Shown: positions 27,462 to 35,634, counted from the stretch's first letter. The stretch: 46,653 nucleotides of DNA from Candidatus Sumerlaeia bacterium (GCA_013360565.1 JABWBI010000004.1:1-46653); one strand, 5' to 3'. The notes: generated by a model not told the origin, from the letters alone. Program-made: numbers and translations.

Positions 27462-28388
27462 TCAGAGTTCCTCCCCTGGCCAGAACGCGCTCGCGAGGGG
27501 ATTGACGATGAAGACCAACACGGTGAAGAGGGCCACAAGAAAGGCCGCGCAGAGCGCAATCTCGCGCGGATTCTTTGGGATGGCGCGCCAGTTCACCCCG
27601 ACGAAGAGCGCCGCGATGAAAGGGAGCGCCGGAATGCCCGACGGTGTCAGAAGGGCTGACAGCAGTGATGTGATGATGGCGACAACCAGAGCGACGAGGT
27701 TGCGCATCAGAGGCAGGGCAAAGCGCCGTGCGACCTCGAGCAGAATGGCCGCGACGATGAGATCGCCAAAGCCGAACGCCGGCGTGACAGCGAGGCCTCC
27801 TTCCCCGGCCGGCGTCAGATTGGGGTACCAGAGCAAGAGCGCCTGCCCCAGCTCGGACTCGAGGGGGGTCTCCTGGATCTCCGCCGCGACGCGCCCCGTC
27901 GGCCCGAAGTACACGCTCCAGATGTCCACAGCCGTCAGGACGAGCACGATGGGAATGACCCAGGACAGGTTCTCCACGCGCCCGGCGATCAGCTTGCCGA
28001 TGAAGAGCGACGAACCGATCAGGGCCACGTTGGCGACGCCGAATTGGAGCACCGTCGCAAGACTGCGCTCGGGCGACGGATCGAACAGCAGATGCACCCC
28101 CTGACTGACCGCCGTGCAGATGACACCGGCGACAACAAGGCCGGGGACGGTCCATTCGAGCAGCACGCCCCGGAGAATGAGCCACATCGTCGTGAGCGTC
28201 AGGGCGAGGGCCGCAAACAGAGGCAGGAGCAGAAGCGGAGTCCCTGCGAGGCGTCCCATGGCATCTTCGGACATCGCCGCTGTGGCTGTGCTGAGAACAC
28301 TGTATGCGCCCACCCAGAGTGCGAGCGCCAAGCCGAGCCCAAGGACAGGGTTCCGATGAGTGGCATCTACCCGGCTCTCCAAAGTCAC
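27462..28388 (-). CDS. Presenilin/signal-peptide-peptidase-like intramembrane aspartyl protease
   Basis: A 308-residue multi-helix membrane protein. The three hallmarks of family A22 occur in the right order: a helix with Asp155 (LTAVDIWSVYFGP, in place of the usual Tyr-Asp), GFGD at 206-209 (catalytic Asp209) and PAL at 253-255 (GIPALPF). Helices flank each motif as in presenilin TM6, TM7 and TM9, and another helix follows to the C-terminus. Such enzymes cleave single-pass substrates within the membrane. Archaeal and eukaryotic members are known; bacterial ones are sparse. The GTG start overlaps the glycosyltransferase stop (GTGA). No substrate is evident. A distant membrane protein that has the motifs by chance is the alternative, but the order and spacing argue against it. 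Confidence 0.75.
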   Translation of the reverse strand: MTLESRVDATHRNPVLGLGLALALWVGAYSVLSTATAAMSEDAMGRLAGTPLLLLPLFAALALTLTTMWLILRGVLLEWTVPGLVVAGVICTAVSQGVHLLFDPSPERSLATVLQFGVANVALIGSSLFIGKLIAGRVENLSWVIPIVLVLTAVDIWSVYFGPTGRVAAEIQETPLESELGQALLLWYPNLTPAGEGGLAVTPAFGFGDLIVAAILLEVARRFALPLMRNLVALVVAIITSLLSALLTPSGIPALPFIAALFVGVNWRAIPKNPREIALCAAFLVALFTVLVFIVNPLASAFWPGEEL

Positions 28389-29791
28389 CGCTCAGGACTC
28401 CTGCGCGGCGGGGATGGGAATTCGCGGGCGTCTCGATCTCCCGGGAGCCACTCGGCAATGGCGATGAGGAGCCCCAGCAGCAGGCATGCGGGGAGCAGCG
28501 CGAGCCAGACCACACCGGCCCAGAGCCAGCGCAGCGACAGCAGGCGATCCGCGATCTGCCACGAGAGCTTTCCCCGCAGTGTGTCCAGCTCGGATCGAAC
28601 TTCCCGGAGCTCGTGCGTGAGCCTCGTGATCTCCCGGTCCTTCGATTCGAACGCCAGGGAGATCTCCAGCTTGCCGTCCCGTCTGCGCGGACTGCGGCAC
28701 CACACGGCCAGCGGCTCGATCGTCTTGTCCCATGTGAGGCGAGCGCGGACGAGTGCCTGAGCCTGGATGCCGCGCCGTGCGACTTCCTCCGGCTGATCCA
28801 GGGCCTCCCGGATCGCGCGCTCGATGGCATTCCGATCCGACGCATCGACCACCCATCCGGCCTCCCACTCGGCGATCAACGGCGCCAGCTCATCTCCGTC
28901 ACCATGGATCACGGGGAGACCTGCCCAGAGATAGAGGACTGTGCGCGTGGCGAAGGCCAACTCGCGCTCGGGGTTACGGGCCATCACATCGAGGGCAACA
29001 CCACAGCGGCCAATCGCGTCGACATAGGCGTCACAGGCGGTCAGGCCATGCACGCTCACGTGCGGTGAGCCCGCCAGCCTCGCCAAGAGCGCTTCGAAGC
29101 GCCCGCGGGACACATCGAGGCGCGGATGGGGACCACCCCAGAAGTGGAGGTGACCTCGCTGCCCGCACTCCATCACGTCGAGCAATGTGTCGATCGCCAG
29201 GCGCGGGTCCTGCCACGGGAGGAACATCCCCCCGTACACGAACTGATCCACCGCATGGCTCTGCTCCGGCAGGGCTGGACTGACGCTGAACGGAATCACG
29301 GGCAGCAGTTCGCTGGTCACGGGAAAGCCAGCGAGTGCCACGTGGTTGAGGAAATAGAGCCGCTGGCGTTCTCCGGAGCAGACGACGAAGTCGGCCCGGC
29401 GCAGAGCCGCGAGCTTTTCCTCGAGATGTTCGGCCCAGTTCTCGGCACCCCAGAGCCGGCGTTCGAGCAGGTGAGGACCCGCGAGGTCGATGGCGAGAGG
29501 CTGTGTCAGCGGGGGAACATCGCGCAGCAGACCCCAGTGCTGGGCGACGATGCAGCCCGGGCGCCACCGCTCAACCTGCTCGGCGATGGTCGCCGGCTCC
29601 CAGAGAAGGGCGTGGTGCGCCCGCGCGGGCTCCTCCTCCACGTCAGGCATCGCCAGCCGCCGCGTCGCAACCTTGGCATCCAATCCGGCGCAGCGCAGTC
29701 CGCGCATGAGGCCCCAGGCCCGGAGCCCGGCGCCGGTGGTGACTTGGCCGGGGAGTGGCAGGGGTTCTCCGGTGAGGACCAGGACGTCCAT
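28385..29791 (-). CDS. Glycosyltransferase (GT-B type) with C-terminal membrane anchor
   Basis: A 468-residue protein. The start at 29791 (MDVLVLTGEPLPLPGQVTTGAG) opens a GT-B-like N-domain; a C-domain follows with FVYGGMFLPWQDPRLAIDTLLDVM, HFWGG and a VIHGDGDELAPLI region. After residue ~375 comes a charged coiled coil (ITRLTHELREVRSELDTLRGK) and a strong hydrophobic segment near the C-terminus (WLWAGVVWLALLPACLLLGLLIAIAEWL region, ~420-450). The membrane tail suggests work at the inner membrane on a lipid-linked or surface glycan. Substrate unknown; GT4-like is a loose assignment. A 10-base gap separates it from the AAC-like gene and a GTGA overlap joins it to the presenilin-like gene. Confidence 0.75.
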   Translation of the reverse strand: MDVLVLTGEPLPLPGQVTTGAGLRAWGLMRGLRCAGLDAKVATRRLAMPDVEEEPARAHHALLWEPATIAEQVERWRPGCIVAQHWGLLRDVPPLTQPLAIDLAGPHLLERRLWGAENWAEHLEEKLAALRRADFVVCSGERQRLYFLNHVALAGFPVTSELLPVIPFSVSPALPEQSHAVDQFVYGGMFLPWQDPRLAIDTLLDVMECGQRGHLHFWGGPHPRLDVSRGRFEALLARLAGSPHVSVHGLTACDAYVDAIGRCGVALDVMARNPERELAFATRTVLYLWAGLPVIHGDGDELAPLIAEWEAGWVVDASDRNAIERAIREALDQPEEVARRGIQAQALVRARLTWDKTIEPLAVWCRSPRRRDGKLEISLAFESKDREITRLTHELREVRSELDTLRGKLSWQIADRLLSLRWLWAGVVWLALLPACLLLGLLIAIAEWLPGDRDAREFPSPPRRSPER

Positions 29792-29801
29792 CGTCTTCCG
29801 A

Positions 29802-31154
29802 TCATCGCTCCGCGGGCAGGGAAGGCAGCCGCGTCTCCATCCAGTGCATGAGAGCAACGTCGATCAAGAGGGGCGGGGCAGGCAAGCTCAGGAGTCGCTC
29901 CGCGAAGAGGCGCGCCGCCACCTCCTCGCAGATTCGCGCCTGCAGAGATGACCGCGTCTCGCCCGTCAGCGCGTGGAACCCCTCGTGAGCCATGGCGAGC
30001 GCGCGGAGGCTCTCGAGGCCCACTCCGCGCAGCGGCGCACAGCATGGGACCTCGATCTCACGCAGCAGTGCCGCGAGCCGGGCCAGTGCTCCCCGCCAGA
30101 GGCAGATGCGACGCTCCGAGCGCTCCCAGACGCTGAAGACCATTCCGTCCTCTGGCCTGTCCTCAACCGAGATGCCCCGTCTCTCCAGCTGCTTCACCAG
30201 GCCCTCCGGTGTCGGCGGCGTCAGTGTCGCGATTGCCTGCCCGGCGAGGAGCTCCGCATCGCTCTCGATCGCCTCACGCTCTGTCCAGCTCAGGCGCTGC
30301 CCTCCAGGAAAGCCCTCCACGAAGAGATCGACGAGGTCTCGCCGCTGCTGTGCCCTGTCCTGATGCAGCCGGGCCCGGCGCCACTGGCAGATCGTGTCCT
30401 CTGTCCGGGTGCCAAGCAGCAGTCCGCCGTGACGGTGCAGCACCGGGACAACAACGCCGGTGAGCGCGGCAAGAGAGGTGACAAACATCTTCGCCTGGCC
30501 CAGCCGGGCCTCGCGCACGATGCCCGCCGCTCCGAGCACCGGGTCGATCCGGCGAAATCCCTCCGAGCTCCCAGGGACGGGGTCGACTCTCACGCGCTCG
30601 ATGCCCCCACTCGGACTTCGCCGGTGGGCAGTAACGTGGGACTGTCCCTCCTGAAAGCCGATATCCAGGTAGGGGACCTGCGCGAGTTCCTCGCACAGGT
30701 GAAGCGCGGTGTTGGTCGTCTGGTCGGTGCCGATCTGCAGGATGACTCCACCTCGATGCAGAAGCCAGCCCAGCGGGCTGCCGGGCCCGACAGCGTCACG
30801 CTGGGAGGAGGTGACCTCCTCGGCATCCGCTCCCCACGCAGCGTATGAATGCGTCGGGTGACCACTCCGATGCACGTCAGGCCGGCGCCAGAAGGTGTCC
30901 GTGACCAGTCCGACCTTCGAGGGACTCGTCGCGGGATCGTACGGGGGATTCCCCCACTCCGGCAGCGAGAAAGTGAAGGTCGGCATGACAAGAGTCCCGC
31001 TGGGTCCGAGCACCAGCTCCAGGGCATCGATGACGGCGTCCGCGCCGTCGGCCACCATGCCGATGGTCCTCAGACTGCTGTGGACGACGACACGCTGACC
31101 CGGCGCGAGACCCGCCGCGAAGAGGTCCCGGACGAGACGGTCGCGCGAGATCAC
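29802..31154 (-). CDS. AAC(3)-like N-acyltransferase fused to an HExxH domain
   Basis: The 450-residue protein has two parts. Residues 1-265 match the aminoglycoside 3-N-acetyltransferase family: VVVHSSLRTIG (23-32), MPTFTFS, HPTHSYAAWG (99-108), LQIGTDQTTNTALHLCEE. The C-terminal ~180 residues are unrelated and contain HEGFH (390-394) followed by CEEVAARLFAERLL (409-422), the spacing of a zinc metallopeptidase HExxH...E site as in IrrE/ImmA-like proteins. The AAC domain need not act on drugs; chromosomal relatives acylate sugars or other amines. The GTG start overlaps nanE (GTGA). The fusion is unfamiliar to me; zinc-peptidase activity is inferred from the motif only. Confidence 0.75.
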   Translation of the reverse strand: MISRDRLVRDLFAAGLAPGQRVVVHSSLRTIGMVADGADAVIDALELVLGPSGTLVMPTFTFSLPEWGNPPYDPATSPSKVGLVTDTFWRRPDVHRSGHPTHSYAAWGADAEEVTSSQRDAVGPGSPLGWLLHRGGVILQIGTDQTTNTALHLCEELAQVPYLDIGFQEGQSHVTAHRRSPSGGIERVRVDPVPGSSEGFRRIDPVLGAAGIVREARLGQAKMFVTSLAALTGVVVPVLHRHGGLLLGTRTEDTICQWRRARLHQDRAQQRRDLVDLFVEGFPGGQRLSWTEREAIESDAELLAGQAIATLTPPTPEGLVKQLERRGISVEDRPEDGMVFSVWERSERRICLWRGALARLAALLREIEVPCCAPLRGVGLESLRALAMAHEGFHALTGETRSSLQARICEEVAARLFAERLLSLPAPPLLIDVALMHWMETRLPSLPAER

Positions 31155-31840
31155 TGTGGCGGCACCGCGGCAATGAAGCGGCGCGCGATGATCTCCGGCC
31201 TCGTGATCGCCGTGCCGATCACCACGGCGTGGGCGCCTCGCCGGAAGGCCTCGGTCACGTGCTCCGGGGTCTCGTACCTGCCTTCCGCAATGACCGGCAC
31301 CCGGAGGTGATTGGCGAGAGCCTCGACGAGATCGAGGTCGGGCCCCGGCTGATGCGGGCTGTCGGCCGTGTAGCCAGACAGGGTGGTACCGACGGCATCC
31401 GCGCCGAGCTGCTCGGCGCGCAGCCCATCCTCCAGAGTGGCGCAGTCCGCCATGACGAGGACGTCCAGCTCGGCGTGCGCTCTCCGGATGATCTCTCCGA
31501 GCGCTTGGCCCCGGGGCCGTGGCCGGGATGTTCCATCCAGTGCGATGGCCTCCGGGCGAAACCGCGCGACATCGTGTGCGGCCTCGAAGGTCGGTGTGAT
31601 CCGGACGTCGAATCCGGGCCAGTCCTGCTTCAGGATGGCAAGGAGAGGGAGGGACACACTTCCCCGGATGGCCGGGATATCCTCGCTCCCATTCGCCCGG
31701 AGGCCGACGGCTCCCGCCCGCTCAGCCGCGCGGGCCATCGCGGCCATGATGCGCGGATCGCGGAGCGGGTCTCCCTCGGGGGCCTGGCAGGAGACAATGA
31801 CGCCGCGCGGGAAGACCTCGGTGAACCGCCTGACCCTCAC
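31151..31840 (-). CDS. nanE: N-acylmannosamine-6-phosphate 2-epimerase-like protein
   Basis: A 229-residue TIM barrel matching NanE: FPRGVIVSCQAPEGDPL near the start, GAVGLRANGSEDIPAI, the catalytic-Lys segment AILKQDW with RITPTFE, VMADCATLEDG, and the C-terminal VIAEGRYETPE containing the conserved Glu. NanE interconverts ManNAc-6-P and GlcNAc-6-P in sialic-acid or amino-sugar catabolism and sugar-nucleotide salvage. No other nan genes are in view; here it lies between argB and the AAC-HExxH gene with 4-base overlaps both ways, suggesting an amino-sugar role within the operon. Confidence 0.9.
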   Translation of the reverse strand: MRVRRFTEVFPRGVIVSCQAPEGDPLRDPRIMAAMARAAERAGAVGLRANGSEDIPAIRGSVSLPLLAILKQDWPGFDVRITPTFEAAHDVARFRPEAIALDGTSRPRPRGQALGEIIRRAHAELDVLVMADCATLEDGLRAEQLGADAVGTTLSGYTADSPHQPGPDLDLVEALANHLRVPVIAEGRYETPEHVTEAFRRGAHAVVIGTAITRPEIIARRFIAAVPPQ

Positions 31841-32730
31841 TGCTGACTCTCGTCCTCGCTGATGAGCGTGCCGATTCCCTGGTCGGTGAACAGCTCGAGC
31901 AGCAGCGCGTGAGGGACGCGGCCATCGAGAATGTGAACTGCGCCGACACCGTCCCGGATGGCCGCCGCCGCGCCTCGGACCTTGGGGATCATGCCGCCGC
32001 TGATCGTCCCGTCCGCGATCAGTGCTTCCACCTCACCGGCCAGAATCCGGTCGATCAGGGTCGAGGCATCCTTCAAATCCCGGCAGACGCCAGGGGCGTC
32101 GGTCAGCAGGATCAGCTTGTCGGCCTTCATCGCGGTCGCAATGGCCGAGGCGACGGAGTCTGCGTTGATGTTGTAAGGCTGTCCTCGCTCGTCAGGCCCC
32201 ACGGGCGAGACCACGGGGATGATGCCCCGCTCCTGGAGAATGTGGAGGATCGATGGGTTCACCGACTGCACCTCGCCGACGTACCCCATGTCCTTGGCCC
32301 CCTGGAGCTTCCGCGCGGTGATGAGTCGATCATCCTTTCCCGTGACTCCGGCGCTGCGCCCTCCAGCGCGCTGAATGCCCGTGACAATCTCCCGGTTGAC
32401 CGTGCCGCTCAGGACCATCTCGACCACCATCAGCATGTCCTCGTCTGTCACGCGCTGACCATCGACGAACTGCGCCCTGAGGCCCATGCGCTCCGCGGTG
32501 CGAGAGATCTCGGGGCCTCCGCCGTGCACGACAATCGGCCGCATGCCGACGTGCTCCATCAGGACGAGGTCCGTGTACACGGCCTGCTCGAGGTTCTCGT
32601 CGGTCATCGCCGCCCCGCCGTACTTGATCACGAGTCGCGCCCCGCGGAACCGCTGGATGTAGGGCAGCGCCTCGACGAGCACGCGCGCCGTCGCCTCCGC
32701 GGTGGCAGAGGGTGTGACTTCGGGAACCAT
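31837..32730 (-). CDS. argB: Acetylglutamate kinase
   Basis: The 297-residue enzyme phosphorylates N-acetylglutamate in arginine synthesis. Amino-acid-kinase signatures are clear: VIKYGGAAM near residue 37, VVHGGGPEIS, the GKDDRLITARKL segment, YNINADSVASAIA, LTDAPGVCRD and GGMIPKVRGA. The start at 32730 gives the normal length; the frame continues upstream only by chance. It is the first gene of a closely overlapped series reaching the nucleosidase; an arginine gene followed by NanE, an acyltransferase and a glycosyltransferase is unusual. No other arg gene is in the window. Confidence 0.95.
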   Translation of the reverse strand: MVPEVTPSATAEATARVLVEALPYIQRFRGARLVIKYGGAAMTDENLEQAVYTDLVLMEHVGMRPIVVHGGGPEISRTAERMGLRAQFVDGQRVTDEDMLMVVEMVLSGTVNREIVTGIQRAGGRSAGVTGKDDRLITARKLQGAKDMGYVGEVQSVNPSILHILQERGIIPVVSPVGPDERGQPYNINADSVASAIATAMKADKLILLTDAPGVCRDLKDASTLIDRILAGEVEALIADGTISGGMIPKVRGAAAAIRDGVGAVHILDGRVPHALLLELFTDQGIGTLISEDESQQ

Positions 32731-32764
32731 CGCGCGCTGGTTATGCGGCGCGCCCAGGGGAGGG

Positions 32765-33835
32765 TCAAGGGGCAAAGGCAAAGCCGCCGCGGACGAAGGC
32801 CTGCTCATCCCAGATGGCCCAGCCGGTCGCCCCGCACTCCTGGGCCGTCTGCACCTGTGTGGCGAGTGCCTCAGCCCCCTGCGCCGCATCGAGACCGGCC
32901 CAGAGCGGCATCCCCTCGGCCAGGAATCCCATCGAGAGACCCACCTCGCGCCGCACGAGGTCCTCGCCCCCGTAGATCATGGGGATCGCCAAGTCCAACG
33001 TTCCCTCGCGGAGCCAATCGGCCCAGTGCTGGGACTTCTCTTCGAGCATGTGGGGCGGATTGACCGCCGCGGTGATGGGGAGGCCCGGATGAGCGACACG
33101 CCACCGGGCGTCGAACTCGCGCATGAAGTCGTTGATGACCAGCCGGCGCCAGCTCGCGAAGGCGCTGGGCGATCCGTGACTGATGCGGGCATCCGCCTCG
33201 AACGCCGCCTGCGAGACTTCATCGTGCCCCCAGTCGGGGCCCATGTACCGAATCCGGTCAAGGTTGATCCCGTCGACCTCATAGCGGCTCGCCACGTCGA
33301 GCAACACCGACGCGATGAACTCGCGCGCCTCCGGGACCGCCGGGTTCACCATGAAGTGATTGACGCCAAGGTCCTCGTTCCAGAGTGCGATCTCGCCGGA
33401 GGCATTCTCGACGCGCCACCCGGGGTGGGCCTCCAGGACCCAGCCGCAGTCCGTCTCGTCGCCCTGCTCCCGATTGTAGTGGACGAAGAAGCCATACTCG
33501 GCCCAGGGCCACACCATCAGACCGCGGGCGTGGGCTTCGCGCACGGTCACTGCCATCGGGTCCCAACCCACGAAGTCCGGGTGCTGAGGGGCCAGGTCGC
33601 TGCCGGGGTAGAGCAGGTGCCCATGGAACCAGAAGTTGGGCATGATCACATCGATGCCCCGCTCCGCACAGGTCTCGATGAACTCCGCGATGGCCGCCTC
33701 GCCGGAGGCCATCAGGTGGCGATTGAGCCAGATTCCCGACGTCGCCTCTCCCGCGCCGGGAACCGGCCCGTCCGCCTGAGCCGGGGCCTGCGCCACGGCC
33801 GCCACGATGACGAGCGCAGTCAGAGCGTGCTTCAT
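32765..33835 (-). CDS. Secreted GHL10-like glycoside hydrolase (second copy)
   Basis: A 356-residue exported protein (signal peptide to ~residue 22, AQAPAQA). The TIM-barrel landmarks follow the same plan as the protein at 25618-26721: GIDVIMPNFWFHGHLLYPG, ARGLMVWPWAEYGFF, then VDGINLDRIRYMG (the HLDYLRYP-like motif), PITAAVNPPHM, and LDLAIPMIYGG. Conserved acidic residues in the barrel core suggest a working hydrolase. GGAGG lies 6 bases before the ATG at 33835. It is separated by 34 bases from argB and by 80 from the pilin. Substrate unknown; a polysaccharide of the cell or its prey is a guess. Confidence 0.8.
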   Translation of the reverse strand: MKHALTALVIVAAVAQAPAQADGPVPGAGEATSGIWLNRHLMASGEAAIAEFIETCAERGIDVIMPNFWFHGHLLYPGSDLAPQHPDFVGWDPMAVTVREAHARGLMVWPWAEYGFFVHYNREQGDETDCGWVLEAHPGWRVENASGEIALWNEDLGVNHFMVNPAVPEAREFIASVLLDVASRYEVDGINLDRIRYMGPDWGHDEVSQAAFEADARISHGSPSAFASWRRLVINDFMREFDARWRVAHPGLPITAAVNPPHMLEEKSQHWADWLREGTLDLAIPMIYGGEDLVRREVGLSMGFLAEGMPLWAGLDAAQGAEALATQVQTAQECGATGWAIWDEQAFVRGGFAFAP

Positions 33836-33857
33836 GCGATGCCTCCGGCGACAGAGA

Positions 33858-33884
33858 CGGCTCCGGGCACGGGACCCGGAGCCG
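33858..33884 (-). terminator. Hairpin after the pilin gene
   Basis: A perfect 10-bp stem (33858-33867 with 33875-33884) around a 7-base loop begins about 30 bases past the pilin stop and ends just before the ribosome-binding site of the hydrolase gene. The following minus-strand bases are weakly T-rich. Confidence 0.5.
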
Positions 33885-33914
33885 CGGAAGATGGGCAACG
33901 TCAGGCCGCCGGAT

Positions 33915-34541
33915 TCACTGGCGCAGACGAACGATGTCACCGTTGCTGATGGTGCCGTTCGTGGCGTCGTACTGCCAGATCGGGGACGGGAAGCCAGCGT
34001 CGAGCACGTCGAAGTCCCGGTCCGGCCCGAAGCTTAGTGACGCCCAGAGCGGCTCACGCAGCAAATTCGTCCCGTCCGACACCTCGGGCCAGTAGACGAA
34101 AATCATCTGAGCCGTGCGCGGGCGCTGGTTCACGGTGGTCCCACTCATCGTGATGTACTCGACGAGGAAATCGGTGCCCCAGTAGACGAGCACGCGCTGG
34201 TCCGAGGCCCCGAACCCCGCCGGTGGCAGCGCGGTCGCATTGAAGGCATCCGGGAAGGCCGATGTGATGTAGGCGACCGGGGTGGTCAGCGCGGTGTAAG
34301 CGCGGATGCGCGGCGACCACGTGGCGTCGGTCGTCTTGTCGACGGACAGGGGATAGCGGTTGTAGTCGATGTAGTACGACTCGATGGCCGTGGCGAGCGA
34401 GCGCTGGTCGGCGCGCACGCGGGAGACCTTCGCTCTCGTCTGCGCCTCGAGGAAGTTTGGGACGGCGATCGCCGCGAGAATCGCGATGATCGCCACGACG
34501 ATGAGCAACTCAATCAGGGTGAAACCCCGAAGTCGATGCAT
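33915..34541 (-). CDS. Type IV pilin-like prepilin
   Basis: The 208-residue protein has the class III prepilin leader: MHRLRG, then FTLIELLIVVAIIAILAAIAVPNF, with cleavage expected after Gly6 and the conserved Glu at mature position 5. The next residues (LEAQTRAKVSRVRADQRSLATAIESYYIDY) form the amphipathic helix typical of major or minor pseudopilins. The C-terminal half is beta-rich and ends in ATNGTISNGDIVRLRQ. GAGG lies 7 bases before the ATG. No pilus assembly genes (pilB, C, D) are in the window, so use as pilin or secretion pseudopilin is open. The N-terminal helix resembles pilins from Sumerlaeota and Hydrogenedentota. Confidence 0.9.
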   Translation of the reverse strand: MHRLRGFTLIELLIVVAIIAILAAIAVPNFLEAQTRAKVSRVRADQRSLATAIESYYIDYNRYPLSVDKTTDATWSPRIRAYTALTTPVAYITSAFPDAFNATALPPAGFGASDQRVLVYWGTDFLVEYITMSGTTVNQRPRTAQMIFVYWPEVSDGTNLLREPLWASLSFGPDRDFDVLDAGFPSPIWQYDATNGTISNGDIVRLRQ

Positions 34542-34702
34542 GGTGAAACCTCACACAGAGCAGGGGTGAATGTGCACCTCCGGGACCCGACGCGCCAGCG
34601 GATCCCTGGACGGCAGGGACCAAGTTCCGCCCGCCGGAGACGAGCGTCAAACCCAATCCAACAGCGCCCGAAATGCAAGCGATGGTCAGGAAACTGGACA
34701 GA

Positions 34703-34840
34703 TCAGAGCGCCGACTCGGTCTGACCCGGGGCCTGCGCGGGCTGCTCGGAGGCGGGCTCCTCGGCGGCGCCTCCGCACGCGGTCAGCGTCGCCATCGCGG
34801 CGAGGGCGAGGAAGGTCAGGGTGGCAAGTCTCTTCAACAT
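34703..34840 (-). CDS. Tiny lipoprotein (45 residues)
   Basis: A short gene that automatic tracks may miss. MLKRLATLTFLALAAMATLT is a signal peptide, and LTAC (ending at Cys22) is a lipobox; the remaining ~24 residues are Gly/Ala/Glu/Gln/Pro-rich (GGAAEEPASEQPAQ). The ATG at 34840 has AAAGGAG about 10 bases upstream. It lies between the STAS gene and the pilin on the same strand. Function unknown; small lipoproteins of this type often tether or brace envelope machines, but nothing here proves that. Confidence 0.65.
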   Translation of the reverse strand: MLKRLATLTFLALAAMATLTACGGAAEEPASEQPAQAPGQTESAL

Positions 34841-34920
34841 GGGGGCAGGTCTCCTTTGGCTGTCTCAGCTGCGATGCCGCGCAGATGACTCTCCGGTCCT
34901 CACGGGCCGGAGGCACTGCG

Positions 34921-34949
34921 GAGAATCCACGGCGCCAGGGTACTGTCAA
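34921..34949 (-). promoter_or_regulatory. Possible promoter of the tiny lipoprotein gene
   Basis: A perfect TTGACA (34949-34944) is followed after 17 bases by ATTCTC (34926-34921), a poor -10. It starts right after a CGGGAG/CTCCCG hairpin (34950-34966) that may end the STAS transcript. Confidence 0.3.
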
Positions 34950-34966
34950 CGGGAGAGACACTCCCG
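34950..34966 (-). terminator. Small hairpin after the STAS gene
   Basis: A perfect 6-bp stem with 5-base loop lies about 25 bases after the STAS stop. There is no T-run. Confidence 0.3.
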
Positions 34967-34990
34967 CCCGGCCTGCGGAGAAACCGACTC

Positions 34991-35554
34991 TCAGAGGTCC
35001 GCGTCACCGCCCGGCTGCTCCGCACGTCCCAGGCTCTCCGCAAGGAAAGTGAGGACTCCCTGAAACTTGACCTCGTTGCCCTTGTCCGCATCGATCAGGC
35101 GCTCGTGCGCCTCGATCATCATCCGGATCCGCTCCATGCGGCTCATCGGGGGCGCCTCGGGCAGCGGCTCGAAAGCGCCGGGCATGACGGCCGTCCGCCG
35201 CGCTCCCGTCTCGCGCACGTCCAGGAAATGAGTCAGCCCGAGCGTCCTCAGCAGCTTCGAGGTGTGCTCGTTGAGGTTCACGATGACCATCTTGCCCCGC
35301 TTCGACTGCCGCTGGCGCAGTCCCACACCCGCGATCACTCCCATGAACGTCGAGTCCATCGACGTGCAGTTCTCGAGATCAACGATGAGCTCGAGATCGG
35401 GATCGGTCGCCAGCTGCCGGTCGAGGAACTGCTTGAGCCCGCCACAGTTCTGAAACGAACCTCTCCCCTCGACCCGCACGACGTAGAGGTGCTCGCCCGC
35501 CTTGCCCACCTGAATGGGCTCCGTCTGGCTGCGGCTGGCCTCCGGTGCTTTCAC
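34991..35554 (-). CDS. STAS-domain protein (anti-sigma-factor antagonist-like)
   Basis: Start set at GTG 35554, with GAGG 6 bases upstream; GTG 35566 is the alternative and lacks a site. The 187-residue protein has a STAS domain over about residues 12-110: GEHLYVVRVEGRGSF, LIVDLENCTSMDSTFMGVIAG (the conserved Ser in MDST is the phosphorylation site of SpoIIAA-like proteins) and MVIVNLNEHTSKLLRTLGL. The C-terminal ~70 residues form helices with no assigned domain. It likely takes part in partner switching with a serine kinase/phosphatase not present here. Confidence 0.85.
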   Translation of the reverse strand: MKAPEASRSQTEPIQVGKAGEHLYVVRVEGRGSFQNCGGLKQFLDRQLATDPDLELIVDLENCTSMDSTFMGVIAGVGLRQRQSKRGKMVIVNLNEHTSKLLRTLGLTHFLDVRETGARRTAVMPGAFEPLPEAPPMSRMERIRMMIEAHERLIDADKGNEVKFQGVLTFLAESLGRAEQPGGDADL

Positions 35555-35595
35555 GTCAGACCTCACGAATCGCGGAGCGTAGTCAGCGCCGCTCC

Positions 35596-35634
35596 GGGCT
35601 GTCCAGCCCTTTCGGACAACGGCCGGCGTGGCCG
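35596..35634 (-). terminator. Paired hairpins after the amylase gene
   Basis: Two short perfect stems, 35596-35601 with 35604-35609 and 35620-35624 with 35630-35634, lie 9 to 47 bases past the amylase stop. They could end that long transcript; neither has a T-run. Confidence 0.35.

Noticed and set aside
28385-29791. bshA glycosyltransferase
   Set aside because: It lacks recognisable BshA features, is far from bshC and has a membrane tail.
29802-31154. Aminoglycoside resistance gene
   Set aside because: Chromosomal, fused to another domain and in an amino-sugar operon; AAC(3) relatives commonly have other substrates.
34542-34702. Sigma-54-like site before the pilin
   Set aside because: The -24 element lacks GG and the spacing is one base short.
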